Below, piece by piece: positions 46,920 to 58,148 of a stretch of DNA of 64,000 nucleotides. Each line of letters opens with the position of its first letter. Positions within the stretch are counted from its first letter, which is position 1. The position numbers and the translations under genes were made by a program. Source of the stretch: Anthoceros angustus (taxonomy: Eukaryota > Streptophyta > Anthocerotopsida > Anthocerotales > Anthocerotaceae); NCBI GenBank assembly GCA_010909165.1, contig VJWM01000025.1, forward strand, positions 2,914,001 through 2,978,000. The letters are read 5' to 3'. Under the pieces are notes generated by a model. It did not search any database, was not told the origin of the DNA, and was given only the letters and a program-made list of their open reading frames with translations.

Positions 46920-47204
46920 ACCCAAGCTAGAGAAGGACTAGTACTCATCCTAGCTTATATATACTTAGGTCCTGCACAATAAAATACTATACCAAATACT
47001 ATAGCCAAGCTAAAGAAGGACTAATACTCATCCTTGGCAAGATCACTAAATAAGTACCAAAGCTAAGGAAGAACTAGTACTCATCCTTGGCAAGATCACT
47101 AGATAAGACTAGTACTGAAGCACAACCTATAAAATATAATACAATCCAGATTAAGATGTGATCTGGCCCCGAAGAACTCTTACGGTAGAGTTTTATTGAA
47201 GTTT

Positions 47205-47530
47205 TGTTGGAGGTTTTCTTCGTCCGGCTTGCTGGCCTCTCTCGGTTAAGCTTGCCGGCCTCTCTCCATTAAGTCGCCGTGTTAGATTTGTGGGAGGCGG
47301 GCTTGCTGGCCTCTCTCGATTAAGTTCATGTGTTAGATTTGTTGGAGTTCTTTTCGTCATGGCGCACCCAACTCCCTAGATCTCGATCAAGTTCACGTCG
47401 TTAGATTTGTTGGAGGTTCTCTTCGTCTGGGCACACCCAACTCCCTAAATCAAGTTCACAATGTTAGAGATTTGTTGGAGGTTCTCTTGGTCCTGCATGC
47501 GCGACTCCCTCAATCCAGTTTACCGCGTGA
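47205..47530. repeat. Degenerate tandem array, unit about 65-75 bases
   Basis: Four to five diverged units share TTAGATTTGTTGGAG, a GTTCTCTTCGTC-like block, and either a CAACTCCCT or a GCTGGCCTCTCTC block followed by ATCAAGTTCAC-like sequence. It is non-coding. Confidence 0.75.
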
Positions 47531-48497
47531 GAGCACCACCTTAATCATAATAAAAAATGAGTTGTGCCTTTAGTAAGAGACTACTTACAAACCCATTATC
47601 ATGTGGGAGGATGATCATATGACACCTAGACACTAGCAAGAGCACTCAAAGGCTACTAGCTACAACACTTGTAACTAGGCATTACACAGACTTATAGTCT
47701 CTATTCACTTAACTTATAATCAATTGGCACTTGGCCTTCTACATCTTCACCACCTTCTAATTTATCTGGTCTCAATGGCGATCCTCCACAAGGCGGCGAC
47801 AGTAGGTGACGCATCTTCCTCTATCTCCGTGGTTTGCAGGCCGTTTATTCTTCCTGCATATAACATTGTGGGTGCAGTAGGTGACTTTAGGTAGGGAGCG
47901 TATTTGCTCCTCTTCACCTTGACCCCTGGTCCTCTTTGGTTGTCCCCTCATAGATGGGCTTTTTCCATCGTTTTTCACCTCAATAAAATATTTTCTTTAT
48001 CTGGTCCTTGAGTGTATTCACTTAAATTATAAGCAATTGGTATTTGGTCTAGGGCCCGTTTGTGGGTTTTCTCCCACCATATTGTTGTAGATGGGACTCC
48101 CCATCTCATTTTTTTCTATATGTTGTCCTCTTATTCTTCTGCATCTTTACTCTCTAATTTATGAAGTCCAGTCCCTCTACATCTTCAGTGTTGATTTATG
48201 AAGTAGCCTATGCTTGAATCTCTAACAAGTTCAAGACTTTCATAAAAGTGGGAACTATGTCCAATAAGTTCACAATCATTATGGAGTCAAGCTATAACTA
48301 TAATTGAAGGCACTCGACAAGGTAGGTTCATGACAAGCTCCACATGGCAAGTCATGAGTAATGGGTGAACCATTTGACTGGAAGATTTACTATAACTATC
48401 TACTTCAGAAAATAGATATGTTTCTTCCGTACTTTGTACAACTTCATTACCCGTTGGCGAGAGATGTGTTGACAAGCTTATGTATTGGCGTGAGATG

Positions 48498-48615
48498 GTG
48501 GTAACAACTTAACGACTAAACCCGATTACAACAAGCTGGATAGTGCCTCGTAATGGGTGGTAACAACTTAACGACTAAACCTGATTACAACAAGCTGGAT
48601 AGTGCCTCGTAATGG
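48498..48615. repeat. Two-copy tandem repeat, 59-base unit, nearly identical
   Basis: GTGGTAACAACTTAACGACT begins at 48498 and again at 48557. The two units differ at about one base (ACCCGATT versus ACCTGATT). Confidence 0.95.
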
Positions 48616-48815
48616 TTTTAAAAGCACCACTTAGGCTTCCGTTAGAGCACTGCTCTAGAGCTTCTAAAGGAGTTTGAAGTCTATATTTAATTTTGAATAA
48701 CTTGTAAAGAGAAATTGTGCTAATATAATTTTATTAATATAATAAAAATAAATATCAATAATTGTTCCTGTAAGCTCGATATATATATGATTTTTTTCCA
48801 TCGATAAATTACATG

Positions 48816-49030
48816 AAAGTTTGTCTATATATGTAAGGAGATGGATACAAGTTAAAATATTACATCTTCAAATGCAGGTGAGATTTTGAATTTTTGAGAT
48901 AGTTTATTTGATGTAAATAATAAAGTTTGTCTATGTATGTAAGGAGATGGATACAGTTAGAATATTACATCGTCAAATGCTAGGTGAGATTTTGAATTTT
49001 TGAGATAGTTTCTTTGATGTAAATAATTTG
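48816..49030. repeat. Two-copy tandem repeat, unit about 106 bases
   Basis: AAAGTTTGTCTAT begins near 48816 and again near 48922. Both copies continue through GTAAGGAGATGGATACA, ATATTACATC and GAGATTTTGAATTTTTGAGA with few differences. Confidence 0.9.
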
Positions 49031-49405
49031 AAATAGGTTGTCAAGAGATGCATGTTTGCAATGGCCAATGTAATTAATAGAGTAGTTTTGATTATGCATG
49101 CATGTACTAGGAAGTATATACAACTAAATATTGACTATTCTCCATGGTCCTAGTGTGTGTGTTATCTTCTGACAATGTGCGTATGTTTTGGTGGTATATA
49201 TAGATCAACTCTCATCTTGTGAAAGGCTTTCTCAACTAAATGTTAAGCTCCCTCTTGCACCGATTGTAAGTTGAAGCTTTTGGAATTGTTGAGCTGTTAA
49301 GATTCCTTATTTTATCATGAGGAACTTTTTTATCAATTGAATTAAAATTGACAGAGATATAATGGATCGTAGATTCGCTTCCTTGTCCAGCCAAGATTGG
49401 TGAAA

Positions 49406-50176
49406 ATGCCGAAGAGAAGAAATAATGGAGACTGTCCTGGGTTAATGAGAAAACTATCAAAAGTCGAACAAGCCAATCTTATCAAGGCATGTATGAAATG
49501 CTTCTCGGATCTAATTCCCGTGGAGGAAGATGTTTACGAGACGGGTCAGGCTGGTGGTGGCTTGCAGGTTAATGATACGATGCCAGCCCCATTGCCAACC
49601 GGTAACCATGGTGCGGGGATTCCAGTCTCCTCTGAAATTATCGGCTGTGGTGCAGGCGTTGTGGAGGCACCATGCCAAGCTACTCTTGATGGGTGTGAAG
49701 TGAGTCAGATACCATTACAAGCTACTCACCATGGGGTGGGGATGCAGGCCCCGTCGGAAGGGGAGGCACGGCAAAGCCCGGAAATTCAAGTTCCGCATTC
49801 CGAAGCAACTCAAAATATGGAAGGGATTCAAGACACAAGCGGCAGGTTTGAGATGCAGGCTCCTTCTCAAGCCACAGGCCCCATACATGGTTTTGATGGT
49901 TATGAGGTTTTGCCTGCACCAACTGTTACAAGGGTTGAAGAAAGATTGGTGAGCGAGGATAACAGATCTATAATACAAACAGCATCAGAAGGTGGGAATG
50001 GTGCCATATTACTCGAAGTTCAGAGAAAGCTGCTGGAGGACCGATTGAGAGCCATGTTATCCGAACGAGACGCCATGACAAGTAAAATTGAAGCTATGCG
50101 CCTTGAGATTATGATGACAGATGCCAAAGAGGCAAGAGGTGAAATCGATGGTGAGGTCCCAGGATCAGGCTGCTGA
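49406..50176 (+). CDS. Hypothetical protein with C-terminal coiled coil
   Basis: This is an uninterrupted 256-residue frame from ATG at 49406 (preceded in frame by non-ATG codons). I do not recognise the family. The N-terminus is basic (MPKRRNNGDCPGLMRKLSKV). The middle is rich in Gln, Pro, Gly and Ala, with a loosely repeated element (variants of QAT-x-G and MQAPS near residues 95-175). The last 60 residues form a likely coiled coil or long helix (LLEVQRKLLEDRLRAMLSER onward, then alternating charged and hydrophobic residues). It has no signal peptide or membrane segment. It lies about 700 bases upstream of the kinase gene on the same strand. It could be a real plant-specific gene, one exon of a longer gene, or transposon-derived. 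Confidence 0.5.
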   Translation: MPKRRNNGDCPGLMRKLSKVEQANLIKACMKCFSDLIPVEEDVYETGQAGGGLQVNDTMPAPLPTGNHGAGIPVSSEIIGCGAGVVEAPCQATLDGCEVSQIPLQATHHGVGMQAPSEGEARQSPEIQVPHSEATQNMEGIQDTSGRFEMQAPSQATGPIHGFDGYEVLPAPTVTRVEERLVSEDNRSIIQTASEGGNGAILLEVQRKLLEDRLRAMLSERDAMTSKIEAMRLEIMMTDAKEARGEIDGEVPGSGC

Positions 50177-50856
50177 GAGGATTTAGGACGCATCAAACGC
50201 CTGTCACTAGGCTGTTGCTGCTGTCTCATTTTGTTGAAGGTGTGGGAGCCGACGGGGTCAGTGCCGCCACTGAAGATCGAAGTCCCCTAGTTAATCCCTT
50301 CTGCAGGCTAGCTGAGTTCCAGTATGCCTATCCTGGTATTTTTCCAGGATATCTTTCTTAATTCCTCTTTTTAGGATTAATCTGATTTTTTGTTCTAAAG
50401 AAAAAACGCCACTCACTGTGGTGTGGGGGAAAAGAAAAGGCTAGGTGGCTCGAGGACTCTACGTGTTGTAAGGATCTTGTGGAGCCCTCACAGCTCAAAC
50501 AAATCGCATTGTGAAGCTTTGCTGGCGGTTTCAACACAACTTTTTTTTGCACCCTTTTCCCTCGCAGGACAAAGTTTGCTAACAGCTTGGAGTTTAGCGG
50601 GTCCAACAATGAGCGATAAAACAGAGCTTTGAGTCCCGAAAGAGGACGAGGACAAGATCGTCGTCGAACACGAAGACGCAAAGCAGACGCATGGACGTTT
50701 GCTGCCGCGTTGTGCCAGGCCAGCACGCTCTGGCAGCACAGTCCATTTGTTGCGGATGAGAAATTCTCGTCCTTGTATGGAAGTGTGAATTGTGAGACTG
50801 AGCTTTGGAAATCATCAGAACCTCTTGTGGCGTCCCAGGCCTGCCCTGCCGGGAGT

Positions 50857-53098
50857 ATGCAGCTCGGCATGGCGCACGCAGCTAGCGCTGCATCAGCCCG
50901 GACGCTAGCAGAAGGGCCGGCGCTGGTGCACAACTCCAGCTACCCCGCCATTCCCGTCCTCCACATGACCACGGCGGCGTGGGCAGGCGTCGGGCTCATT
51001 CTCTCCTTCTCGATTGTTGTGGCCGTGGCCGGGGCCATCAAGCTAGCATTCGCCTTGCGGAGCCTGGCCAATGAGAGGAAAGCCAAGGAGGAGGGGGATG
51101 CATCCCTGAAGCAAAAGGTAGGGCGGATCCGAGGATTCGAGTCTCCGGCCGGCGCGGTGATCCGGGCCGCGCCTCCTCCCCGCGAGGGAGTGGCTACGGT
51201 GGAGAAGGCGGCGCCAGAGCGGACGCCATGGAGCTTCGGAGCGCGGGACATGGTGGCCGAGAATCGGTACAGCGCGGTGTACCGCGTGGTGATGCCGCTC
51301 ACGGGGCAGGCGGTGGCCGTGAAGCGGGTGAGCCGAGGCCTGTGCCAGCGAGCTCGGAAGGACGCCGGCCGGGTGCTGCGGGAGGCCGGCGTGGCGCACC
51401 CTAACGTGATGTGGCCGACGGGGTTTGTGCTGGACAAGGGCCGCAGCCTGCTGTTGCTCTACCCGGAGGAGCATATCGGGAACGGGAGCTTGCGGGATCT
51501 GCTGCGGCAAGGCTGCCGGTGCGGGGAACCGGGGCCTGGAGGTGGCGGATGTGGTGAGAGGAAGACGCACGGTACGGGTGGAGATGTGGATGGGAGTTTG
51601 TGGAGGAAGGGAGTTGGCAATGGTAAGTTGGATGCAGCGCTCCCGCCTTTGCCGCTGCCTGCTGAGAGGAGGTTCAATTTTTCCAAGTTGCATTGCGAGC
51701 CGGGACTGCCGGCTTTGGATGATCTGGTGAAGGTGGACATTTCGAGGGAAAGGTATGTTCGCGGCGGTGCTGCTGCCGGTGCAGGCTGGGACGTGGAGTC
51801 TGTGGCGTCTGACATGTCGGAGCTTAGCCTGTATCCGCAGTCCACCAGCTATGCTAGCTCGGCGATGTTTTCATGCCAGGATTGGAGCGAATCTGCGGCA
51901 GGGAGCACGGCCGTGAGAGACGCCAGGGAGTACTTGAAGCGCATGGCGGAGACGTTTCGTGCGAAGGAGGGGAAATACTACGAGTCTGAGACGGAAGGGA
52001 GCATCATCTCGTTCCGTGTTGGATCCAAGTTCACCGCCAATTCCACAGAGTCTACACAGTCGTGGCGTGATGCACAATCTGAGGTTGAGTCAGTGAGGCA
52101 CGAGCCGGATCAGATTGGTGCAGGAAGTTTCCCGCATGGTGGAAGTTCGGTGGAAACGACGAAGGTTGCCAGCAGCGGCGAGTTTTCTGCTTGGTATGGC
52201 CATTCCTCCTTCCGCCGTTCCCCGTCTAAGGATCTCCCCAAGCATGCTGCGGATCTGGATCCTTACTCTACTCCGCCGCCTGTACGTTTCGAAGGAGGGA
52301 GTCCGATCGTCATGAACTACAAGAAGGAGAAGCATGAGAGTCCCATAAAGATATCGATGAACTACAAGGAGAAGGAGCATGAGGACCACGATTTGTTGAA
52401 TTGGAGGGCCAGGTTCCAGATTGCGTTGGGGCTAGCTCGGGGGCTTGCGTTTCTGCATCACAAATGCTCGCCTCCAATCATCCACCTTGACATCTCCTCC
52501 AACATCGTGTTTGTCGACAACAACATGCAGGCCAAGTTATGCGACGCGGAACTCAGCAACCTGCTGGATCCAGCTAGCTGCAGCTTGGAAGATGGAAACG
52601 TGTTAAAGGACTGTGCCTCTGAGGGCTACGTAGCGCCAGGTACATGTACATGCAGCTCGCATCAATCATTTTGTCTCGTTAGCGTTGCTGCTGTTTCCAG
52701 ATGTATTGCGGCAAAGTTTAACAATCTGGTCCGCTGTGTGATGCGCAGAATGTGGAATCGATAAGAAGAGCGTCACTCGTAGCTGCAACGTCTACAGCTT
52801 TGGGGTTGTACTATTGGAGTTGCTTACAGGAAGGGAGGCTAGCGGCTACATCGACCAGCGCCACAAACACCTTGTGTCCTGGGTGAAGGAAAATGCAAGC
52901 TCACAGTTGCAGTACCATGATGCCATCGTTATTTTTGATGGAAGGATCACGGACGACATGGGCTGCCTTCGGCATATGCTCTCCGTTTTGCGGATTGCTA
53001 TGCAGTGCATCAGCTCTGTGTCGTGTAGGCCAGATATGCAGAAGATTGTACAGCTTTTAGAGAAATCGGACTCCAGGGGAAGATTTCGGCGCAACTGA
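50857..53098 (+). CDS. Membrane-anchored pseudokinase with a large kinase-domain insertion
   Basis: Two exons (50857-52639 and 52749-53098) give 710 residues. The second exon is 350 bases and enters after APE, exactly as in the LRR pseudokinase at 27 kb. No LRRs are present. A transmembrane helix (AGVGLILSFSIVVAVAGAI) lies near residues 45-65. The N-lobe begins about residue 130 (ENRYSAVYRVVMP; beta-3 Lys in AVAVKRVS) and reaches GNGSLRDLL at about 210. About 295 residues without kinase homology follow (Ser/Glu/Gly-rich; MNYK-EKE units near 485-510). The fold resumes at LLNWRARFQIALGLARGLAF. The catalytic loop is HLDISSNIVFVD, one residue shorter than usual and lacking HRD, and DFG reads CDAELS. 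Catalysis is therefore unlikely. The start is the first ATG in frame. Upstream frame is open but lacks Met. Confidence 0.8.
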
Positions 53099-53597
53099 CT
53101 TCCTCATCCTCGCCAGAACGGCAGCCTCACCGAGGTGATCATCCTTCGGCTCCCTTTCAGTTGATCCGCGCATCACACGTCCTTTGGGAAGCCAAAAGTG
53201 GGGCAGCGAATTGTACAGTCGGCCGCCTACACCTCATCAGAGCTCCACATATCGGTATGCCAGCTGCAGACTTCTTATAAGAGAGTTTTGGAATATTCTA
53301 CGGTATCTGCAGACAGAGATACGACGGTTCTCCAGTATTAATGAAAGGCCAGCTTTTAATCGAACTGTTTATGTTTCTTAATCGCACTTCAACTGTTCCC
53401 GTCGTTTCATGTGTGCTAGGGAAATGGTGATGCTCAATACCAGCATCACTATAATGTACCGCCCTATGGTATCCTTAGGGCAGAGTTAGGGCCGGTAAGC
53501 AAATGATAAAAAAAGTGCCTGCCAGTCGGTGACCGGCAAGACTTGAACATCCTTTCCTTCAAGCTCGAAGCCAAATTTCAATAAGAAACCATGACAA
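53099..53597. other. Convergent spacer, no gene
   Basis: About 500 bases lie between the pseudokinase stop and the oxalyl-CoA decarboxylase stop. Both 3' untranslated regions fall here, and no other feature is seen. Confidence 0.5.
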
Positions 53598-55421
53598 TCA
53601 GTTTCTGTGGTGCATTCGTCCGCTTTCAGAGCCTGCAAATGGGTCGATCGTCACATTGATAACCGCAGGTTGCCTGGCGGCGAAGGACTCTTTCAGAGCT
53701 GACTCTAGCTCCTCTGGCGTTCCGGCAAGATAGCCTTTGCCTCCGAAGGCTCCCATCATGACGTCATAGCGCGCACCTGGGACAAACGATGTTGGTGCAG
53801 GGTCGTCTTTGTGGGGTCCTGAGATATCTTCTGGTCGTCTGCGGTCGCCACCGTAAACGCCACCGTTGTTGAAGACAATGACAATCACAGGCAACTTGTA
53901 GCGCACTAGAGTCTGGAGGCAGAAAACGAGGGATCAAAAATGTGAGAGATGTAGTTGCTGCTGTCTTCAGACTCACTATACTCAAATGAATGACCCGATC
54001 GATGTTTACCTCAACCTCCATCGCACTGAACCCAAAGCCAGAGTCTCCTTCGACAGCCACAACCAGGCGTCCAGGTGACACCACAGCTGCAGCAATGGCG
54101 TAACCTAAACCGACACCCATGGTTCCCCAAGTGCCGGCATCGAGCCTTGTCCGGGGCTCGTTTTGTTCGAGAACTGACCTCCCCACATCCATAGTGTTGG
54201 CCCCCTCAGAAACCAGGATCGGAGCTGGTGATCCTTCGGCCAATATGGCATCTCGGATGATCCTCATGGGAGTCAGGAAGTTGAATGGAACAACGACTTT
54301 GGCCAGTGATGCTGCCATTCTGCTCTTGTTCACCTCAGTTTTCGACCGAATCTGTTGCACCCAAGGATGTTGACTTCCCACCACGAATGGGTCATCTTTG
54401 ACAACCTTGTTCAGTTGCTGGATAACAACTCTAGCATCGCCAACTAGTCCAACAGCGGGCTTCCTCAATTTTATCTCTGCTTCATCAATGTCGACCAGGA
54501 TGAACTTGACATCCTTTGACCACTGCGGAGGTTCACCAAAATGTAGCAACCAGTTCAGACGTGCACCGACAACTAGGACCACATCACTCTGTCCTACCAC
54601 CAATGATCTGGCTGCTGCAGCAGACAGGGCATGAGAATCAGGAAGCAACCCCTTCCCCATTGGAGTAGCCAAGAAGGGAATTCCCGTGACTTCAACAAAT
54701 TGTTTGATAGGCCCCTCAGCCCTTGCCAAGGCAGCTCCTTTTCCGAACACAATCAAAGGCCTCTCTGCATTCCTTAGCAGCTCAGCTGCTTTCTCCAAGT
54801 CGGTGAATGAAACTTGCTTGGTCTCCTCTCTGGCCCATACTGGAACAAGTTTCTGAACAGAGCTTAGAAGCTTTTCTGCATCTTCCTCCGACAGCGTCTC
54901 ATGTAGCACATCCGATGGTAAATCAACGTATGTCCCACCCGGCCTGCCATCCACTGCAGCGGCCAGTGCATCAGAGACAACCTTTGGAATCTCCAATATG
55001 CTCCTTGCCTTCCCAGAGTACTTGGAAAACGGTTTCACGATTTCCACCTGGTCTAACTCCTGAAAATCCCCTTTCCCGACGTCTGCTTGTGTACTGGAAC
55101 CAGACACCAAGACCAGGGGCCAAGTATTGATGGCGGCATTACTAAGACCAGCTAAGCCATGAACACAACCTGGCCCAGAAACAGTAAGCAGAACTCCAGG
55201 CTTGCCTGTCAAGTAACCAGCCGCACCGGCAGCATAACCTGCAGACTGCTCATTGTGGAACGCTATGAAGCGAACGCCTTCCTTCACGGCACTTGATGCA
55301 AATGAGGTCACAGGAATCCCGACCACTCCAAACATATGTTCCACTCCGGCCTTTGCAAAAGCCCGGGCTGCCACAGCATTGCCATCAACTACTCTATGCT
55401 CGATCTCTGCCCCATTTTTTT
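53598..55421 (-). CDS. Oxalyl-CoA decarboxylase / 2-hydroxyacyl-CoA lyase (ThDP enzyme)
   Basis: This thiamine-diphosphate enzyme is of the HACL/OXC family. The Arabidopsis homologue At5g17380 converts oxalyl-CoA to formyl-CoA and CO2. Two exons are firm (54010-55421 and 53598-53912), encoding 575 residues, essentially full length. Motifs seen are GVVGIPVTSFA, FIAFHNEQSAGYAA (catalytic Glu), SGPGCVHGLAGLSNA, PLIVFGKGAALARAEGPIK, GARLNWLLHFGEPPQW, DAGTWGTMGVGLGYAIAAAV, GDSGFGFSAMEVE (Mg/ThDP GDG-type motif) and FNNGGVYGGDRR. The ending SGRMHHRN is not a clear peroxisomal signal. The first exon begins at an acceptor with two bases of a split codon, so a 5' exon must exist. It is either a short private exon (an ATG lies at 55563) or the preceding synthetase gene. 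Confidence 0.93.
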
Positions 55422-55700
55422 CTGCAACCGCTCAACACAAGAGATGACACCCCTTCAGGTAGCTGAATGTTGCAACCACACCACTTTCTACGATCCCTGC
55501 AGAATTCAGACAACTGCCAAGACAAAATACTTCCCTACATGACCCTGAAGTGTCTGGCGACATAAATGTGTCTACCACATGTGCCTACCAATGCTCCAAA
55601 AGCCCAGCCAGATACCGGGCTGCAGTGTTTATTCCAGATTGATGGCATGTTTACAATCGCTGAGGTACACCCCTAACAAAGTCTACGAAAAGCCACTCGG

Positions 55701-57563
55701 CTAACCTGTTTTTTCTTCTTTTTGAGAATCGGCAGGCTTAGGCAGGAAGTGTTCAGCAACAATGCGCCGCTGAATCTTGCCCGTTGCCGTCTTAGGAAGC
55801 TCTTCACCGAAGAACAAACGCTTGGGGATCTTAAATGGGGCAAGGTTGTTCTTCAGATAATCCAGAATATCCTTCTCAGTGGCGTTTGATCCTTTAATCA
55901 ACACCACTGCAGCATTCACCTGTTGCACAGCGTGTTGTGAGTTCAGCGGAAGCTTAAGGTGACTGCAAGCCCCAGAGCTAAAAAGTTATGAGCAATCCTT
56001 AAGATGGTAAGAAGCTGTACCTCTTCACCATACTTTTCATCTGGAGCAGCAAAAGTCACCGCCTCTGAAATTTCTGGATGCCTCAGCAGCACATCATCAA
56101 TCTCGAGAGGGGATATCTTCTCGCCTGCACAAATATCATGGCAGCTGTGAGTTGTGTTCAATAACAACTGTACCACCACAACCCAAAAGATCTGGTAACA
56201 CTAGCTTACCACCGCGGTTGATGAGCTCTTTAATACGGCCAGTCAAGGTGAGGTAGCCGTCCTTGTCCAGAAACCCACGATCACCAGTATGAAACCAGCC
56301 AAACTTGAACGCAGACTTGTTGGCTTCCGGATTGTTCTTATACCCTTTTGTCACATTTGCACCCCGAATGCAGACCTCACCCTGCTCTTCGGGCTTCAGA
56401 ACGTTCCCCTCATCATCCAGAATGGCGAGTTCAACACCTGTTGCCTTGCCAACCGTCCCCGCCTTGTGCGGTCCATGTGCCGGCAGTGGATTGGCAGTCA
56501 TCTGATGACTGGCTTCTGTCATAGCATAAGCTTCAAGCACCGGAGCCTGGAAGGCTCCCTCCAGCTTCTCCAGCACCGCCGGTGCAAGACTGGAGCTGCA
56601 GCTTCGGATGAACCTAAGCTTGGGATACTCCTCCAGCGGTTTGCTCCTATGCAACGAGAGCAGTATCTGATGGATGGTGGGAACCGCAGTGTACCAAGTA
56701 GCATGGTAACCCTTTACGTCAGCCCAGAAGGTGGACGCCGAAAACCGACCAGCCGCTGGCAGGATTGCAGCCCCCCCGGCTGCCAGAGTTGAGAGCAATG
56801 CCGCCATCAGCCCGTGCACATGAAACAGAGGCATGACGATCAGAGTCCGGTCAGACTCCGATAGCTCATACGCTGCCTTGATGTTCAGCAATGACGTGGC
56901 CAAATTCTTCTGCGTCAGAGGAACCCCCTTGGGCCTGCTCGTGGTCCCTGAAGTATGGAGAAACAGCGCACCATCCTCCTCCTCAGGCTCCGGCCCTGCC
57001 AGACCTTCACCCTCGGCTCCCACCTCCAACCTTGCCCGGGGCGTGAGGACCACATCCCCGCTCCCACTCTCAGCCTTCTCCCAGTGCACCCCGGCCACCG
57101 GCAAGCCGAGTCTCGCAGCCGCAGCCTCTGCAGGTGCGTTCCCCTCCTTCGCAGGGACCAGCAGCAGCGACGACTCCGCATCCTCCAGATAGAACACGAA
57201 TTCATCCTCCGTGTAGGCAGAATTCAGAGGAGCTGCGATGGCACGCACCCGGATGGTTGCCAAAAACACAACCACGAACTGCCCACAAAGCACAAATCCG
57301 TCATCAGGCTTGGATTAAACCAATTATCCCACACTGGAGAAAGTCTGCGAGCAACCCACCTCGAGGGAGTTGGGGAAGGCAAGCGACACCAAAGCTCCAG
57401 GCTTGACACCGGCGCGCCTCAGCTGCGCCGCCGCCTTGCTGACCGCGGCACCCAATTCGGCGTGCGAGAGCTGGGGGCCTCCAGACGCTATCAGAGCCGC
57501 ATTGCCTCCGTGCTCTGCAGCGGCCTTCTCCAGCAGGGCAGTCACTGTGACAGCTGGTGCCAT
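55701..57563 (-). CDS. AAE3: Oxalyl-CoA synthetase (oxalate-CoA ligase, AAE3-type)
   Basis: This ATP-dependent acyl-activating enzyme is inferred to form oxalyl-CoA from oxalate, by similarity to plant AAE3 and yeast Pcs60. Exons in phase are 57360-57563, 56210-57278, 56021-56124 and 55701-55919, giving 531 residues. Motifs seen are AAPLNSAYTEDEFVFYLEDA, the AMP-binding P-loop HTSGTTSRPKGVPLTQKNLA, MPLFHVHGLM, EAYAMTEASHQMTANPLP, GWFHTGDRGFLDKDGYLTLTG split around the hinge, and the C-terminal Lys in LPKTATGKIQRR. The start is the ATG at 57563 (MAPAVTVTALLEKAA). No SKL ending is seen. The stop TAG at 55701-55703 overlaps a good splice donor (ACAG/GTTAGC at 55706/55705). That donor could join this gene in frame to the oxalyl-CoA decarboxylase exon at 55421. 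Confidence 0.93.
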
Positions 57564-58148
57564 TGCGGAAGCGTCCAAGCTCTGTAGACGAAAAGGCCAA
57601 CAAGTAAGCTATATCAACCGCTTGAGAGACTTTGGAGCCTTCCTGGATTGCTTCCGTAAGGCGAGCATCCAGTGCACCTGGCCTAGCCGCCTGTGCATGG
57701 AGGATAGCAATATTCTGGAAAGCACACGTCATAATACCACTTCCTTCGCTGGTCCAACGAGGAAATTGCAACTCACGCTCCAGGAACAGATTGCGGAAAT
57801 TTCATGTCATTCCCCAGGAACAGCTTGCCACGACGATAGGTACCCAAATCCTGGCACAACCTATCGGGTAACATACAGGATCGATAGTACAAGCAATTAC
57901 GGGAAAACCTAGCAAACAAATCGCTTCTGTTGTATTAAGGTAAGGACCTCGAAGGCACCTCAGAAAAATGCACACCGCCAGGCACGACGCCACAACAAGA
58001 GCTAGTATGCATGAGTCAGGCTGAAAATTTTCTCGGCAGCACCTTAATGGAGTGGAAAATCTCGGTTTCCATGTACTGGAGCTGGTCCAAGGACGACGCT
58101 TTGAGTCCAGGGAGGCTTTGGAATCACAAAAGCGAGGGGTTTCAAGGA
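57564..58148. other. Spacer upstream of AAE3-type gene
   Basis: Nearly 600 bases lie between the synthetase start and the eL27 stop, both on the minus strand. The stretch holds the promoter and leader of the synthetase. No coding feature is seen. Confidence 0.45.

Larger units (their letters stand above)
45550..49390. other. AT-rich repeat-laden intergenic region
   Basis: Nearly 4 kb of AT-rich sequence has no coding motif. It holds at least four tandem duplications and one degenerate array, listed separately. No transposon ends or coding relics were recognised. Confidence 0.6.

Noticed and set aside
47205-47530. Degenerate tandem array as a possible coding repeat
   Set aside because: All frames contain stops and the unit length varies, so it is treated as non-coding minisatellite.
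55440-55563. Private first exon of oxalyl-CoA decarboxylase (ATG at 55563)
   Set aside because: Not fully rejected. It can reach the acceptor in phase only through weak donors (near 55490) and would add an uncharacteristic N-terminus. It is kept as the rival to the fusion model.
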